The notes under the pieces were generated by a model. It made no database searches. It had not been told where the DNA came from and was given only the letters and a program-made list of their open reading frames with translations. From assembly GCA_030752605.1 (NCBI GenBank), contig JASMDX010000068.1, positions 62,001 to 126,000 of the forward strand: a stretch of 64,000 nt of DNA, given 5' to 3'. The translations under genes and the position numbers were made by a program. This DNA is from GCA-2731375 sp002731375 (GTDB lineage Bacteria > Pseudomonadota > Alphaproteobacteria > GCA-2731375). Shown here in pieces: positions 51,442-59,692 of this stretch; within the stretch, counting starts at the first letter, position 1, and each line of letters begins with the position of its first letter.

Positions 51442-51742
51442 CGGTTTGTCCGCTGCTTGTTCAAGGAGCAAAAAAGCCGGCGCCCATGGCACGTTCCTGG
51501 CCGGGCAACGCCTTGAACTCTCAATCGGTTGACAGTGGGATCCAGTGACCTTCGCTTCCTATATTTTACGAAATTAGTACAGTTTAGTATTTAAGAAATC
51601 GCTAACGGAGCCCCAAAATCTCTCGGAAATTCCGAGACTTTCCAGATCACAAATGTAAACCATATGGTCCGTGGCGTTGTCGCCCATGATGAACAGGCGC
51701 TATGGTGGTGGCTTGTAATAGCGAGGCAAGGGTGGGAAATGC
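51442..51742. other. Intergenic region with a palindromic operator-like site
   Basis: About 300 bases upstream of the CoA-transferase gene, partly AT-rich (51555-51600), with no coding frame. A near-perfect palindrome TCTCGGAA-A-TTCCGAGA occupies 51621-51637, with 8-bp arms and a one-base centre, the shape of a dimeric regulator site. A promoter for the downstream gene is expected here. Confidence 0.45.
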
Positions 51743-52894
51743 ATGGCCGAGGGACAAAGCAGGGCGGCGCCGGGGCCGTTGGATGGTTTTCGGGTTCTGG
51801 ATTTTTCCATGTTCCTGGCCGGACCATATTGCAGCCGGTTGATGGCCGATATGGGCGCCGAGATCATCAAGGTCGAGCCGCCGGGCGGCGACATGCTGCG
51901 CCATGCACCACCCTTCCGGAATGGGCAGAGCGCCTATTTCGGCCATATGAATTGCGGCAAGAAAAGCGTGGAATTAGACCTTAAAGAGGATCAGGGCTGG
52001 GAACTGGTGCGCCGCCTGATCCCAAGTGTCGATGTCTTGCTGGAAAATTTCCGTCCTGGTGTCATGCGCCGTCTGGGCCTGGATTACGAAAACCTATCAG
52101 CCTTGAAGCCGGATTTGATCTATTGCTCGGTCTCGGGCTACGGGCAAGAGGGGCCAGGCTCTCAACGGCCTGCTTTCGCGCCGATCATCCATGCCGCCTC
52201 GGGCTATGATCTGATCATGATGAAATACCAGGGTGATGGGGACCGGCCGCCACCGACCCGTTCCACCGTGGCCGATATTTTGGGCGCCACCCATGCCCTC
52301 GGCGCCATCAACGCCGCCCTGGTGCAGCGCCTGCGAACAGGCCGCGGTCAGCGTATCGACGTTGCCATGATGGATGCGATGCACAATGTACTGGCCTATG
52401 AATACCAGGCCGCCCAAATGGAAGCGCCCGATAGGCCCATTGTCTTTTCGCCGATCCGCACCACCGATGGCTTTGTCATGGTGGCACCGGTCAGTCTTGC
52501 CAACTTTTCCGGCCTGGCACAGGCGGCGGGGCGCCCGGAAATGCTTACGGATGACCGTTTCGCCGAGCTTTCCGCCCGGGTCAGGAATTGGTCGGTTCTG
52601 TTGGCGGAAATCGAAACATGGTCCATGACGCAAACAACGGATGCATGTGAAGCGGCAATCCTGGCCAAGGGCTGCCCTTGCACCCGTTATCTGGGATTGG
52701 CCGAATCCATGGCCGAACCACAGATCGCGTCTCGCGGCGCGGCGGTGGAAATCGGCGGTGTCGATGATCCTTACAAGGTTGGCAACTGCCCGGCACAATT
52801 CCAGGGCGCGGACGTGGGCGCACGGCCCTGGGTTGCCAGCCTGGGACAGCATACCGAAGAGATTCTCGCCGAGGCGGGATTAAGCGCAAGCTGA
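51743..52894 (+). CDS. CaiB/BaiF family CoA transferase
   Basis: A family III CoA transferase of 383 residues. It shows FRVLDFSMFLAGPYCSRLMA, GAEIIKVEPPGGD, and NCGKKSVELDLKEDQG. Unlike the homologue at 6.4 kb, the active-site segment keeps the Asp: GQRIDVAMMDAMHNVLAYE. It is therefore a good candidate for a true acyl-CoA:carboxylate CoA transferase or racemase. Substrate unknown. It stands alone, behind an intergenic palindrome and before a terminator-like hairpin. Confidence 0.9.
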   Translation: MAEGQSRAAPGPLDGFRVLDFSMFLAGPYCSRLMADMGAEIIKVEPPGGDMLRHAPPFRNGQSAYFGHMNCGKKSVELDLKEDQGWELVRRLIPSVDVLLENFRPGVMRRLGLDYENLSALKPDLIYCSVSGYGQEGPGSQRPAFAPIIHAASGYDLIMMKYQGDGDRPPPTRSTVADILGATHALGAINAALVQRLRTGRGQRIDVAMMDAMHNVLAYEYQAAQMEAPDRPIVFSPIRTTDGFVMVAPVSLANFSGLAQAAGRPEMLTDDRFAELSARVRNWSVLLAEIETWSMTQTTDACEAAILAKGCPCTRYLGLAESMAEPQIASRGAAVEIGGVDDPYKVGNCPAQFQGADVGARPWVASLGQHTEEILAEAGLSAS

Positions 52895-52904
52895 ACCAGG
52901 ATAT

Positions 52905-52931
52905 TGCCCCAACTGTGGTCTTGGGGTATTT
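52905..52931 (+). terminator. Probable terminator after CoA transferase gene
   Basis: TGCCCCAA and TTGGGGTA pair (8 bp including one G-U) around an 8-base loop, then TTTA. It lies 10 bases after the stop codon. The short U-tract makes it moderate. Confidence 0.45.
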
Positions 52932-52963
52932 ACACAACAGCTGCGTGATATAAAAATGGCATC

Positions 52964-54211
52964 ATGAACCAGACGCTAACCGGCAAGAACATCCTGTTGA
53001 TTATCAGCGGCGGCATCGCCGCCTATAAGTCGCTGGATTTAATCCGCCGCCTAAAGGAACGCGGCGCGGGCGTACGCTGTGTCCTAACGGGGGGTGGCGC
53101 GCAGTTCGTCACACCCCTGTCAGTCGCGGCCTTGTCGGAAGAAGCGGTCTTTCAGGATTTATTCTCTCTCAAGGACGAAAGCGAGATGGGCCATATCCGC
53201 CTTTCCCGCGAGGCTGATCTGCTGGTTGTCGCACCCGCCAGCGCGGATTTGATGGCCAAGATGGCGGCGGGACTAGCCAATGATCTTGCCTCCACCGTAT
53301 TGCTAGCGACTGACAAGCCGGTTCTGTTCGCCCCGGCCATGAACACAGTTATGTGGGATCATCCCGCGACAAAACGGAATTACCGCATTCTGCTGGATGA
53401 CGGCCTGCATGCGGTAGGACCGGGCCAAGGTGATCTGGCCTGCGGCGAAGTCGGCGCCGGGCGGATGTCGGAACCGCTGGAAATCGTTGCCGCCGCCGAA
53501 AACATTATTGCTGGGCAGCCAACCGGGCAACCCGTGGCAGCGCCGCTAAAGGGCCGCCGGGCCATCGTCACATCCGGCCCTACCTACGAAGCGATCGATC
53601 CGGTGCGCTATTTAGCCAACCGTTCCTCGGGTAAGCAGGGCCACGCCATTGCCGCCGCCTTGGCCGGGCTGGGTGCCGAGGTGGTGTTGGTCGCCGGCCC
53701 CAATAATCAGCCCGACCCCAGCCGCGTAACGATCCGGAACATCGAATCCGCCGCCCAGATGCTGGCGGCCTGTGAAGCGGCCTTGCCCGCCGATATCGCC
53801 GTCTGTGCCGCCGCCGTGGCCGATTGGCGCGTCGCCGGTGAGGCCGAGCAGAAGATGAAAAAGGACGGAAGCGGCCGGCCGCCGGCGCTGAACCTGGTGG
53901 AAAATCCCGACATTTTGGCGACGTTGAGCCAGATGAACGGCGGCCGGCCAAGTTTGGTCGTGGGTTTTGCCGCCGAGACGGAAAAGGTCGTTGACCACGC
54001 CCAAAGCAAACGAACGCGCAAGGGCTGCGACTGGATTGTCGCCAATGATGTAGGCACGGGCACCCGCGTCATGGGTGGTGATGAGAACACGGTTCACCTG
54101 ATAACCGCTGCCGATGTGGAAAACTGGCCCAAAATGCCCAAGGACGCGGTCGCCACCACCTTGGCCAAACGTATCGCCGATCATTTCATAAATCATTTCG
54201 GCTCTGAATAG
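52964..54211 (+). CDS. coaBC: Bifunctional phosphopantothenoylcysteine decarboxylase/synthetase
   Basis: CoaBC makes 4'-phosphopantetheine for coenzyme A. The N-terminal flavoprotein half has ILLIISGGIAAYKSLDLIRR, APAMNTVMWDHPATKRN with the catalytic His region, and GEVGAGRMSEP with the substrate flap. The C-terminal CoaB half begins near RRAIVTSGPTYEAIDPVRYL and carries ANRSSGKQGHAIA and NDVGTGTRVMGGDENTV. 415 residues. Followed by dut four bases on, as in many bacteria. Confidence 0.96.
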   Translation: MNQTLTGKNILLIISGGIAAYKSLDLIRRLKERGAGVRCVLTGGGAQFVTPLSVAALSEEAVFQDLFSLKDESEMGHIRLSREADLLVVAPASADLMAKMAAGLANDLASTVLLATDKPVLFAPAMNTVMWDHPATKRNYRILLDDGLHAVGPGQGDLACGEVGAGRMSEPLEIVAAAENIIAGQPTGQPVAAPLKGRRAIVTSGPTYEAIDPVRYLANRSSGKQGHAIAAALAGLGAEVVLVAGPNNQPDPSRVTIRNIESAAQMLAACEAALPADIAVCAAAVADWRVAGEAEQKMKKDGSGRPPALNLVENPDILATLSQMNGGRPSLVVGFAAETEKVVDHAQSKRTRKGCDWIVANDVGTGTRVMGGDENTVHLITAADVENWPKMPKDAVATTLAKRIADHFINHFGSE

Positions 54212-54215
54212 AGGT

Positions 54216-54683
54216 ATGATCTCCATCCCTGTCCAACGATTGGCCCATGGCGCCGAACTTGCCCTGCCGCGGCAGGCCACGGCGGATAGTGTCGGGATGG
54301 ATCTGTTGGCGGCGGTGCGGGACAAAGTCGTGCTTGCCCCCGGAGGCCGGGCCCTGATCCCCACGGGCATCGCCCTGGCCTTGCCCAGCGGCCATGAAGC
54401 CCAGGTGCGGCCTCGCTCGGGCCTGGCGTTAAAACATGGCGTGACGGTTTTGAACAGTCCAGGCACCATCGATGCGGATTACCGGGGCGAGGTCGGCGTT
54501 ATCCTAATCAATCATGGCGACGCGCCCTTCACGGTGCAGCGTGGCGAGCGCATCGCACAATTGGTCATCGCCGCCGTGACCGGTGCCGTCCTCGACGAAG
54601 TTGAGCTCTTGCCCGAAAGCGGCCGGGGTACGAGGGGTTTTGGCTCCACCGGCACTGATGGTACTGATGGAACTGGGGGTTAG
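54216..54683 (+). CDS. dut: Deoxyuridine 5'-triphosphate nucleotidohydrolase
   Basis: dUTPase hydrolyses dUTP to dUMP, keeping uracil out of DNA. The five trimer motifs are visible, including SVGMDLLAAV, RPRSGLALKHGV, LNSPGTIDADYRGEVGVIL, ERIAQLVIA and the C-terminal RGTRGFGSTG that closes over the active site. 155 residues. Confidence 0.96.
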   Translation: MISIPVQRLAHGAELALPRQATADSVGMDLLAAVRDKVVLAPGGRALIPTGIALALPSGHEAQVRPRSGLALKHGVTVLNSPGTIDADYRGEVGVILINHGDAPFTVQRGERIAQLVIAAVTGAVLDEVELLPESGRGTRGFGSTGTDGTDGTGG

Positions 54684-54685
54684 GA

Positions 54686-55150
54686 ATGCTGCACCTTTCG
54701 AAGCGGACCCTGTATGTGCTGGAAGCGGTGTTGGACATTGCCTGCAATGCCCGCCCCAATCCTGTCCAGTCCAGGGATATCGCGAAACGGCAGGGCATTC
54801 CTCAGCGCTATTTGGAAGGCGCCATGCAGCATCTGGTGCGCGCCGGCATCCTGCGCGGCGTGCGCGGACCCAAGGGCGGCTATCGCCTGGCGCGGGAGCG
54901 CAGGCGCATTACCGTGGCTGAGATCGTCCGCCTGATGGAAGGCTTGGACGGCCATGACGAGGATATGGCCGAATTGGCCGGCTCGCCCTTGGGGCAGGCG
55001 GTGGTTCGACCCCTGTGGCAAGAACTGCACGATGACATGCTGGCCCGGCTGGAGGCGGTCAGCGTGGAAGACCTCTTTCGCCAGGCCCGCCAAGCCGGCG
55101 TCGCCGACGCCGCCAATTCAGGCAAACAAGGCGCTGATTTCGATATTTGA
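54686..55150 (+). CDS. Rrf2-family transcriptional regulator without Fe-S cysteines
   Basis: The winged helix is LYVLEAVLDIACNARPNPVQ then RDIAKRQGIPQRYLEGAMQH, followed by the wing RGVRGPKGGYRLARERRRI. IscR/NsrR proteins have three clustered Cys in the following loop; here that region (EGLDGHDEDMAELAGSPLG) has none, so the sensor is probably not an Fe-S cluster and may be CymR-like. cysK is 23 bases downstream, suggesting control of cysteine synthesis. 154 residues. Confidence 0.88.
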   Translation: MLHLSKRTLYVLEAVLDIACNARPNPVQSRDIAKRQGIPQRYLEGAMQHLVRAGILRGVRGPKGGYRLARERRRITVAEIVRLMEGLDGHDEDMAELAGSPLGQAVVRPLWQELHDDMLARLEAVSVEDLFRQARQAGVADAANSGKQGADFDI

Positions 55151-55173
55151 ACATTTGGGCGGTATGAGTAGCC

Positions 55174-56154
55174 ATGACAAAGCCTAGCAGTACAAACCAG
55201 CGGCACACCAAGGGACGGGGCCTGGTTTATGATTCGATCATCGATACCATCGGCAATACGCCATTGGTGCGCCTTTCCCGCCTGCAACAAGACGCCAGCG
55301 TCAAGGCAGAGATCCTGGCCAAGCTGGAATTCTTCAATCCCCTGGCCTCGGTCAAGGACCGCATCGGCGTGGCGATGATCGAAACTATGGAGGCAGCCGG
55401 CGAAATAGGTCCCGAAACCGTGCTGGTCGAACCGACCTCGGGCAATACCGGCATCGCACTGGCCTTCATCGCCGCCGCCAAGGGTTACCGTGTGATCCTG
55501 ACAATGCCCGATTCGATGTCCGTCGAGCGTCGGCGGATGTTGTCCCTATTGGGTGCGGAACTGGTCCTGACACCGGCCGAAGCGGGCATCAACGGCGCCA
55601 TTCTGCGGGCCGAGGAACTGGTCGCCAGCATGCCCAACGCGGTTATCCCACAACAGTTCGAGCATCCCGCAAATCCTAATATTCACCGCCATACCACGGC
55701 GGAAGAAATCTGGAACGACACCAATGGCGCGGTAGATATCGTGGTTGCCGGCGTGGGTACCGGGGGCACCATTACCGGCATTGGCGAAACCCTGAAAGGC
55801 CGCAAACCAGGCTTGTCGATGGTCGCGGTGGAGCCCGAGGACAGCCCCGTGCTCTCGGGCGGCGATCCGGGGCCTCATAAAATCCAGGGTATTGGCGCGG
55901 GCATCATTCCAGCCGTCCTGAACCGTGACGTCCTGGACGAAGTCCTGACCATCGGCAACGAAACCGCATTCGAGACCGCCCGCCGTGTGGCCGCGCTGGA
56001 AGGTCTGCCGGTGGGAATTTCATCAGGCGCAGCCCTGGCGGCGGCCCTAGAATTGGCGGAGCGGCCCGAGAATGACGGCAAGACCATCGTGGTGATCATA
56101 CCATCCTTCGCCGAACGTTATCTGTCGACGGAGCTGTTCGAGGGCATGCCATGA
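55174..56154 (+). CDS. cysK: Cysteine synthase A (O-acetylserine sulfhydrylase)
   Basis: CysK makes cysteine from O-acetylserine and sulfide with PLP. The PLP Lys is in NPLASVKDRIGVAMIE, the substrate loop is EPTSGNTGIALAFIAAAKG, the phosphate cup VAGVGTGGTITGIGETLKG, and the C-terminal GLPVGISSGAALAAALELA. 326 residues. Its start is placed at 55174; an alternative is the internal GTG/TTG giving LVYDSIIDTIGNTPLVRL. It overlaps moeB by four bases. Confidence 0.95.
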   Translation: MTKPSSTNQRHTKGRGLVYDSIIDTIGNTPLVRLSRLQQDASVKAEILAKLEFFNPLASVKDRIGVAMIETMEAAGEIGPETVLVEPTSGNTGIALAFIAAAKGYRVILTMPDSMSVERRRMLSLLGAELVLTPAEAGINGAILRAEELVASMPNAVIPQQFEHPANPNIHRHTTAEEIWNDTNGAVDIVVAGVGTGGTITGIGETLKGRKPGLSMVAVEPEDSPVLSGGDPGPHKIQGIGAGIIPAVLNRDVLDEVLTIGNETAFETARRVAALEGLPVGISSGAALAAALELAERPENDGKTIVVIIPSFAERYLSTELFEGMP

Positions 56155-56948
56155 CGGAGCTGCAAGAGGAACAGATCCAGCGCTATGCCCGTCATATCGT
56201 GCTGCGGGAGGTGGGCGGTATTGGCCAATCCAAGCTATTGGCGGCCAAGGTTCTGGTGATCGGCGCGGGCGGCCTGGGCTCGCCATTGCTGATGTATCTC
56301 GCCGCCGCCGGCGTCGGCACCATCGGCGTCGTGGATGATGACGTGGTTTCACTATCGAACCTGCAACGCCAGATCGCCCATAGCACGGCTGATATTGGCC
56401 GGACCAAGGTAGAGAGCGCGCGTGATCGAGCCAATTGCCTGAATCCGGACATCACCTTCATGCCGCACCAGACGCGCCTGAACGCAGGCAATGTAATGGC
56501 GCTACTGGCCGACTACGATATCATCGCCGATGGCTCGGACAATTTCGATACCCGGTTCCTGCTCAACGATGCCTGTTATTTGGCCAAGAAAATCCTGGTC
56601 TCGGCCGCGGTGCTGCAGTTTGACGGCCAACTATCCACCTACAAGGCTCATCTTGGGGCGCCGCATCCCTGCTATCGCTGCATATTCCCCGAACCGCCCC
56701 CCGACGGCACCGTGCCAACCTGTGCCACGGGCGGTGTATTGGGTGCCATGGCCGGGATCATGGGCACCATGCAAGCGACGGAAGTGTTGAAGGAAATTCT
56801 TGGTATAGGGCAAAGCATGTCGGGCCGGCTGTTGATCCATGACGGCCTGGCCAGCGAAGCCCGCACAATCCGGGTCAAACCCGACCCAACGTGCGCGCTG
56901 TGTGGCGCAACGCCAAGTATCAAGGATCTAAGCCATTTTTGGAATTGA
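56151..56948 (+). CDS. moeB: MoeB/ThiF/HesA family adenylyltransferase
   Basis: E1-like enzymes of this family adenylate the C-terminal Gly of small sulfur carriers such as MoaD, ThiS or CysO. ATP-binding motif: VLVIGAGGLGSPLLMYLAAA, then DDDVVSLSNLQRQIAHS, and the Cys pairs of the zinc site, CYRCIFPEPPPDG and CALCGATPS. 265 residues lacks a rhodanese domain. Coupling to cysK (ATGA) suggests a role in sulfur transfer for cysteine or cofactor synthesis. moeB versus thiF/hesA cannot be decided. Confidence 0.85.
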   Translation: MTELQEEQIQRYARHIVLREVGGIGQSKLLAAKVLVIGAGGLGSPLLMYLAAAGVGTIGVVDDDVVSLSNLQRQIAHSTADIGRTKVESARDRANCLNPDITFMPHQTRLNAGNVMALLADYDIIADGSDNFDTRFLLNDACYLAKKILVSAAVLQFDGQLSTYKAHLGAPHPCYRCIFPEPPPDGTVPTCATGGVLGAMAGIMGTMQATEVLKEILGIGQSMSGRLLIHDGLASEARTIRVKPDPTCALCGATPSIKDLSHFWN

Positions 56949-56953
56949 CTTGC

Positions 56954-57033
56954 CCGCCGGCCCCCCTTCCCGGCCACCCCAATACGCATTTGGGAGCATG
57001 ATCCCATGGGTGGCCGGGAAGGGGGGCCGGCGG
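56954..57033. repeat. Long palindrome with 26-bp perfect arms
   Basis: The left arm is 56954-56979 (starting CCGCCGGCCCCCC, ending CGGCCACCC) and the right arm 57008-57033 is its exact reverse complement. The 28-base loop contains a smaller TGGGA/TCCCA stem. It starts six bases after the moeB stop, between convergent genes, and has no U-tract. A second, AT-rich inverted repeat TTTGATA-AA-TATCAAA follows at 57042-57057. It could be a bidirectional terminator or a mobile palindromic repeat. Confidence 0.85.
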
Positions 57034-57083
57034 CCTGGAGATTTGATAAATATCAAAAATATTCTAAGCGGTCACAACCCCTA

Positions 57084-57992
57084 TTAAGGCAAGCGCCCCA
57101 GGCGTTCGCAGAGCAGGTCGAAAAAACCATTGCCATCAATTTTGTCGAGCACCAGGGCATTGGCGGCGCCGGCCTCACCGATGTCCCTGACGACGCTCTG
57201 GCCCATTCGTTCCACATCGTTGATTTCGATATCGACCAAGGCCCGGTGGCCGGAAAACAGCTCCGGCTGCAATAGATAGGCAATGACACAAGGGTCGTGC
57301 ATGGCGGTATCACTCCGGCCATAGACCGTCAGCATTTCATGTGCCGCTTTCGCCGCCTTGGTGCCCACAGCGGCGATCTGGCCCATCCGCGCCCCAGAGA
57401 TGGGCACTTGGCGGGTCAGGTTCAGGCCAATCATGACCAGATCAGCGCCCGAGAGGAAGACCAAGCGCGCGGCGTGCGGGTCAACGAAGAAATTGAACTC
57501 CGCATGGTCGGTAACGTTGCCCCGCTCGGACGAGCCGCCCATCAGCACCACCCGGCGGGCGCCGCCGAACGCGCTCTCCTGGTTACAGATCGCCAGACCC
57601 AGGTTGGTCAATGGCCCCAGACAGCACAGGGTAATCTCTCCCGGTTGGGCCGCCAGGCTTTCGTTCAGATAACCAACGCCGTTGACCGAGGCCAGGGGCA
57701 CGGTGGGCTCCGGCAGGACGGCGCCGCCGATGCCGTCGTTGCCATGCACATCCGTGGTATGCAAATCGATCAACATGGGAGAGGCGGAACCGGCATGCAC
57801 CGGCACTTCTTCCCGCCCGGCCAGGGCCAGGATCCGCTGGGCATTGTATTGCGTCTTAGCCAAGGTGACATTGCCGCCGACGGCGGTAACGCCAAGCAGG
57901 TCCAACTCATCCCCACTGGCCAAGGCCAGCAACAGCGCCAGGGCATCATCGACGCCCGGATCGCAATCGATGATGATGGGAATGCGGGCCAT
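57084..57992 (-). CDS. Nucleoside hydrolase (inosine-uridine preferring family)
   Basis: These enzymes cleave N-glycosidic bonds of nucleosides. The Ca-binding N-terminus is IPIIIDCDPGVDDALALLLA, with the family DxDxGxDD pattern. Other marks are VTAVGGNVTLAKTQYNAQRI, HGNDGIGG and a C-terminal HDPCVIAYLLQPELF containing the catalytic-site His. 302 residues. It is downstream of the 2-hydroxyacid dehydrogenase gene on the minus strand. Confidence 0.93.
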   Translation of the reverse strand: MARIPIIIDCDPGVDDALALLLALASGDELDLLGVTAVGGNVTLAKTQYNAQRILALAGREEVPVHAGSASPMLIDLHTTDVHGNDGIGGAVLPEPTVPLASVNGVGYLNESLAAQPGEITLCCLGPLTNLGLAICNQESAFGGARRVVLMGGSSERGNVTDHAEFNFFVDPHAARLVFLSGADLVMIGLNLTRQVPISGARMGQIAAVGTKAAKAAHEMLTVYGRSDTAMHDPCVIAYLLQPELFSGHRALVDIEINDVERMGQSVVRDIGEAGAANALVLDKIDGNGFFDLLCERLGRLP

Positions 57993-58007
57993 GACGTTTT
58001 GGGACTG

Positions 58008-59003
58008 CTATGCGGGAAGCAGCGACTCGTCGATGATCCGGTCAGGCGGATTATGGCCGTCAACGAAGGTGCGGATGTTGATCAGCACTTTTTCGCCCAT
58101 GTCTATCCGCCCCTCGATGGTGGCGGAGCCCATGTGGGGCAGCAGGACAACGTTGTCCATTTCCAGCAGCTTCTTGTTGACGGCGGGTTCGTGTTCAAAA
58201 ACATCCAGACCGGCGCCGGCTATGCGTCCCTCCTGCAACATGCGGACCATAGCATCCTCGTCGATGACCTCGCCACGCGCCGTATTGACGATATAGCACT
58301 GCGGTTGCAGCAACTGCAGCCGCCGGGCCGAGAGCAGATGATAGGTCGCCGGCGTATGCGGGCAATTGACCGAGATTATGTCCATTCGCGACAACATCTG
58401 GTCCAGGCTTTCCCAGTATGTCGCCTCCAGCTCCGCTTCCATGGCGGCATCCACCCGGTGGCGGTTATGATAGTGGATCGACAGGCCAAAGGCGCGGGCC
58501 CGCCGCGCCACGGCAGTACCGATCCGGCCCATGCCTATAATACCCAGGCGCTTGCCCCAAATACGATGGCCCAGCATCCAGGTCGGACCCCAGCCCTGCC
58601 AGTTGCCGGCACGCAAGACACGCTCCCCCTCGGCCACGCGCCGGGGCACGGACAGCATCAGGGCCATAGTCATATCCGCCGTGTCCTCGGTCAGGACTCC
58701 GGGAGTGTTAGTTACCATGATGCCCCGTTCGCGGGCCGCGTTATGATCGATGTGATCCCAACCGGTCCCGAACGAGGCGATTAGGCGCAGCCGTTCGCCC
58801 GCGTTCGCGATGACATCGGCATCAATCCTGTCCGTTACGGTGGGCACCAGAACGTCGGCGAACTTTACCGCCGCGATCAGGTCTTCATGGCTCATCGGGT
58901 CGTCGGTCACGTTCAGACGGGTGTCGAACAATTCCATCATCCGCGTTTCGGTCACATCCGGCAACTTGCGGGTCACGATAACCAAGGGTTTGTTTTGCGA
59001 CAT
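58008..59003 (-). CDS. D-isomer specific 2-hydroxyacid dehydrogenase
   Basis: Resembles glyoxylate/hydroxypyruvate reductases. NAD(P)-binding motif LGIIGMGRIGTAVARRARAF; catalytic Arg in YIVNTARGEVIDEDAM, Glu in GAGLDVFEHEPAVNK and His in NVVLLPHMGSATIEGR. I used the ATG giving MSQNKPLVIVTRKLPD. 331 residues. It is divergent from the SH3-domain gene, an arrangement common in alphaproteobacteria. Confidence 0.93.
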   Translation of the reverse strand: MSQNKPLVIVTRKLPDVTETRMMELFDTRLNVTDDPMSHEDLIAAVKFADVLVPTVTDRIDADVIANAGERLRLIASFGTGWDHIDHNAARERGIMVTNTPGVLTEDTADMTMALMLSVPRRVAEGERVLRAGNWQGWGPTWMLGHRIWGKRLGIIGMGRIGTAVARRARAFGLSIHYHNRHRVDAAMEAELEATYWESLDQMLSRMDIISVNCPHTPATYHLLSARRLQLLQPQCYIVNTARGEVIDEDAMVRMLQEGRIAGAGLDVFEHEPAVNKKLLEMDNVVLLPHMGSATIEGRIDMGEKVLINIRTFVDGHNPPDRIIDESLLPA

Positions 59004-59152
59004 GAAACATCTCACGCAGGCATGGTTGGGGCCAGAAATGGCCGAAAAAATTCTCGCTCATACGTCTCTAGCAGACTGTGCGCCCGTCGACAAATGAACA
59101 GGTGGCGAATACATGCTTGACCTGCCGCTCATCGCCTTGGCATAACGTTGGG

Positions 59153-59692
59153 GTGAAGCTGATTTCTCGCATTTTTCTGCCCCTAACCCTGGTCGTGCTG
59201 ACCATAGCCGCCGCGCCTGTCAGCAAGGCTGATGACGGGATGGCCAAGAAGGCCGCGCCGGCGGTGCGCCCTGGATCATCCGGGCTGCAGACACCTCGTT
59301 TCGTCTCGTTGTCGGCGGAAGTCGTCAATATGCGCGCCGGTCCCGGTGTGCGCTATCCCATCACCTGGGTCTATCGCCGTTTTGGCGTGCCGCTGCTCAT
59401 CATGGCGGAGTACGAATCTTGGCGCAAGGTCCGCGATGCGGAAGGCACGGAAGGCTGGATGCACCGTAGCCTGTTAAGCGGCCGGCGCATGGCCATGCTG
59501 CGCACGGACATTGGTGAGTTTAGAAAAGCGCCGAAGGATGAAGCGCCGGTGGTGCTGCGGGCGGAAGCAGGCGTGATTGGAAAACTGCTCGGCTGCCAGG
59601 GTGCCTGGTGCCGGATGGAGCTGAATGAAACACGCGCCTGGGTGCCGCGCGGAGACATATTTGGCGCCTTGCCCAACGAACAATTCGAATGA
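59153..59692 (+). CDS. Exported SH3-domain protein
   Basis: A signal peptide (LISRIFLPLTLVVLTIAAAP) precedes two bacterial SH3-like repeats: SAEVVNMRAGPGVRYPITWV with WRKVRDAEGTEGWMHRSLL, and LRAEAGVIGKLLGCQGAWCR with ETRAWVPRGDIFG. Such proteins bind cell-wall material. GTG 59153 is the likely start because it directly precedes the signal sequence. About 179 residues. Its stop overlaps the ATG of the damaged FAH-family gene. Confidence 0.85.
   Translation: MKLISRIFLPLTLVVLTIAAAPVSKADDGMAKKAAPAVRPGSSGLQTPRFVSLSAEVVNMRAGPGVRYPITWVYRRFGVPLLIMAEYESWRKVRDAEGTEGWMHRSLLSGRRMAMLRTDIGEFRKAPKDEAPVVLRAEAGVIGKLLGCQGAWCRMELNETRAWVPRGDIFGALPNEQFE

Noticed and set aside
57297..58784. 495-codon plus-strand frame antisense to the nucleoside hydrolase and dehydrogenase genes
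   Set aside because: The minus-strand genes carry all catalytic motifs; the antisense frame has none.
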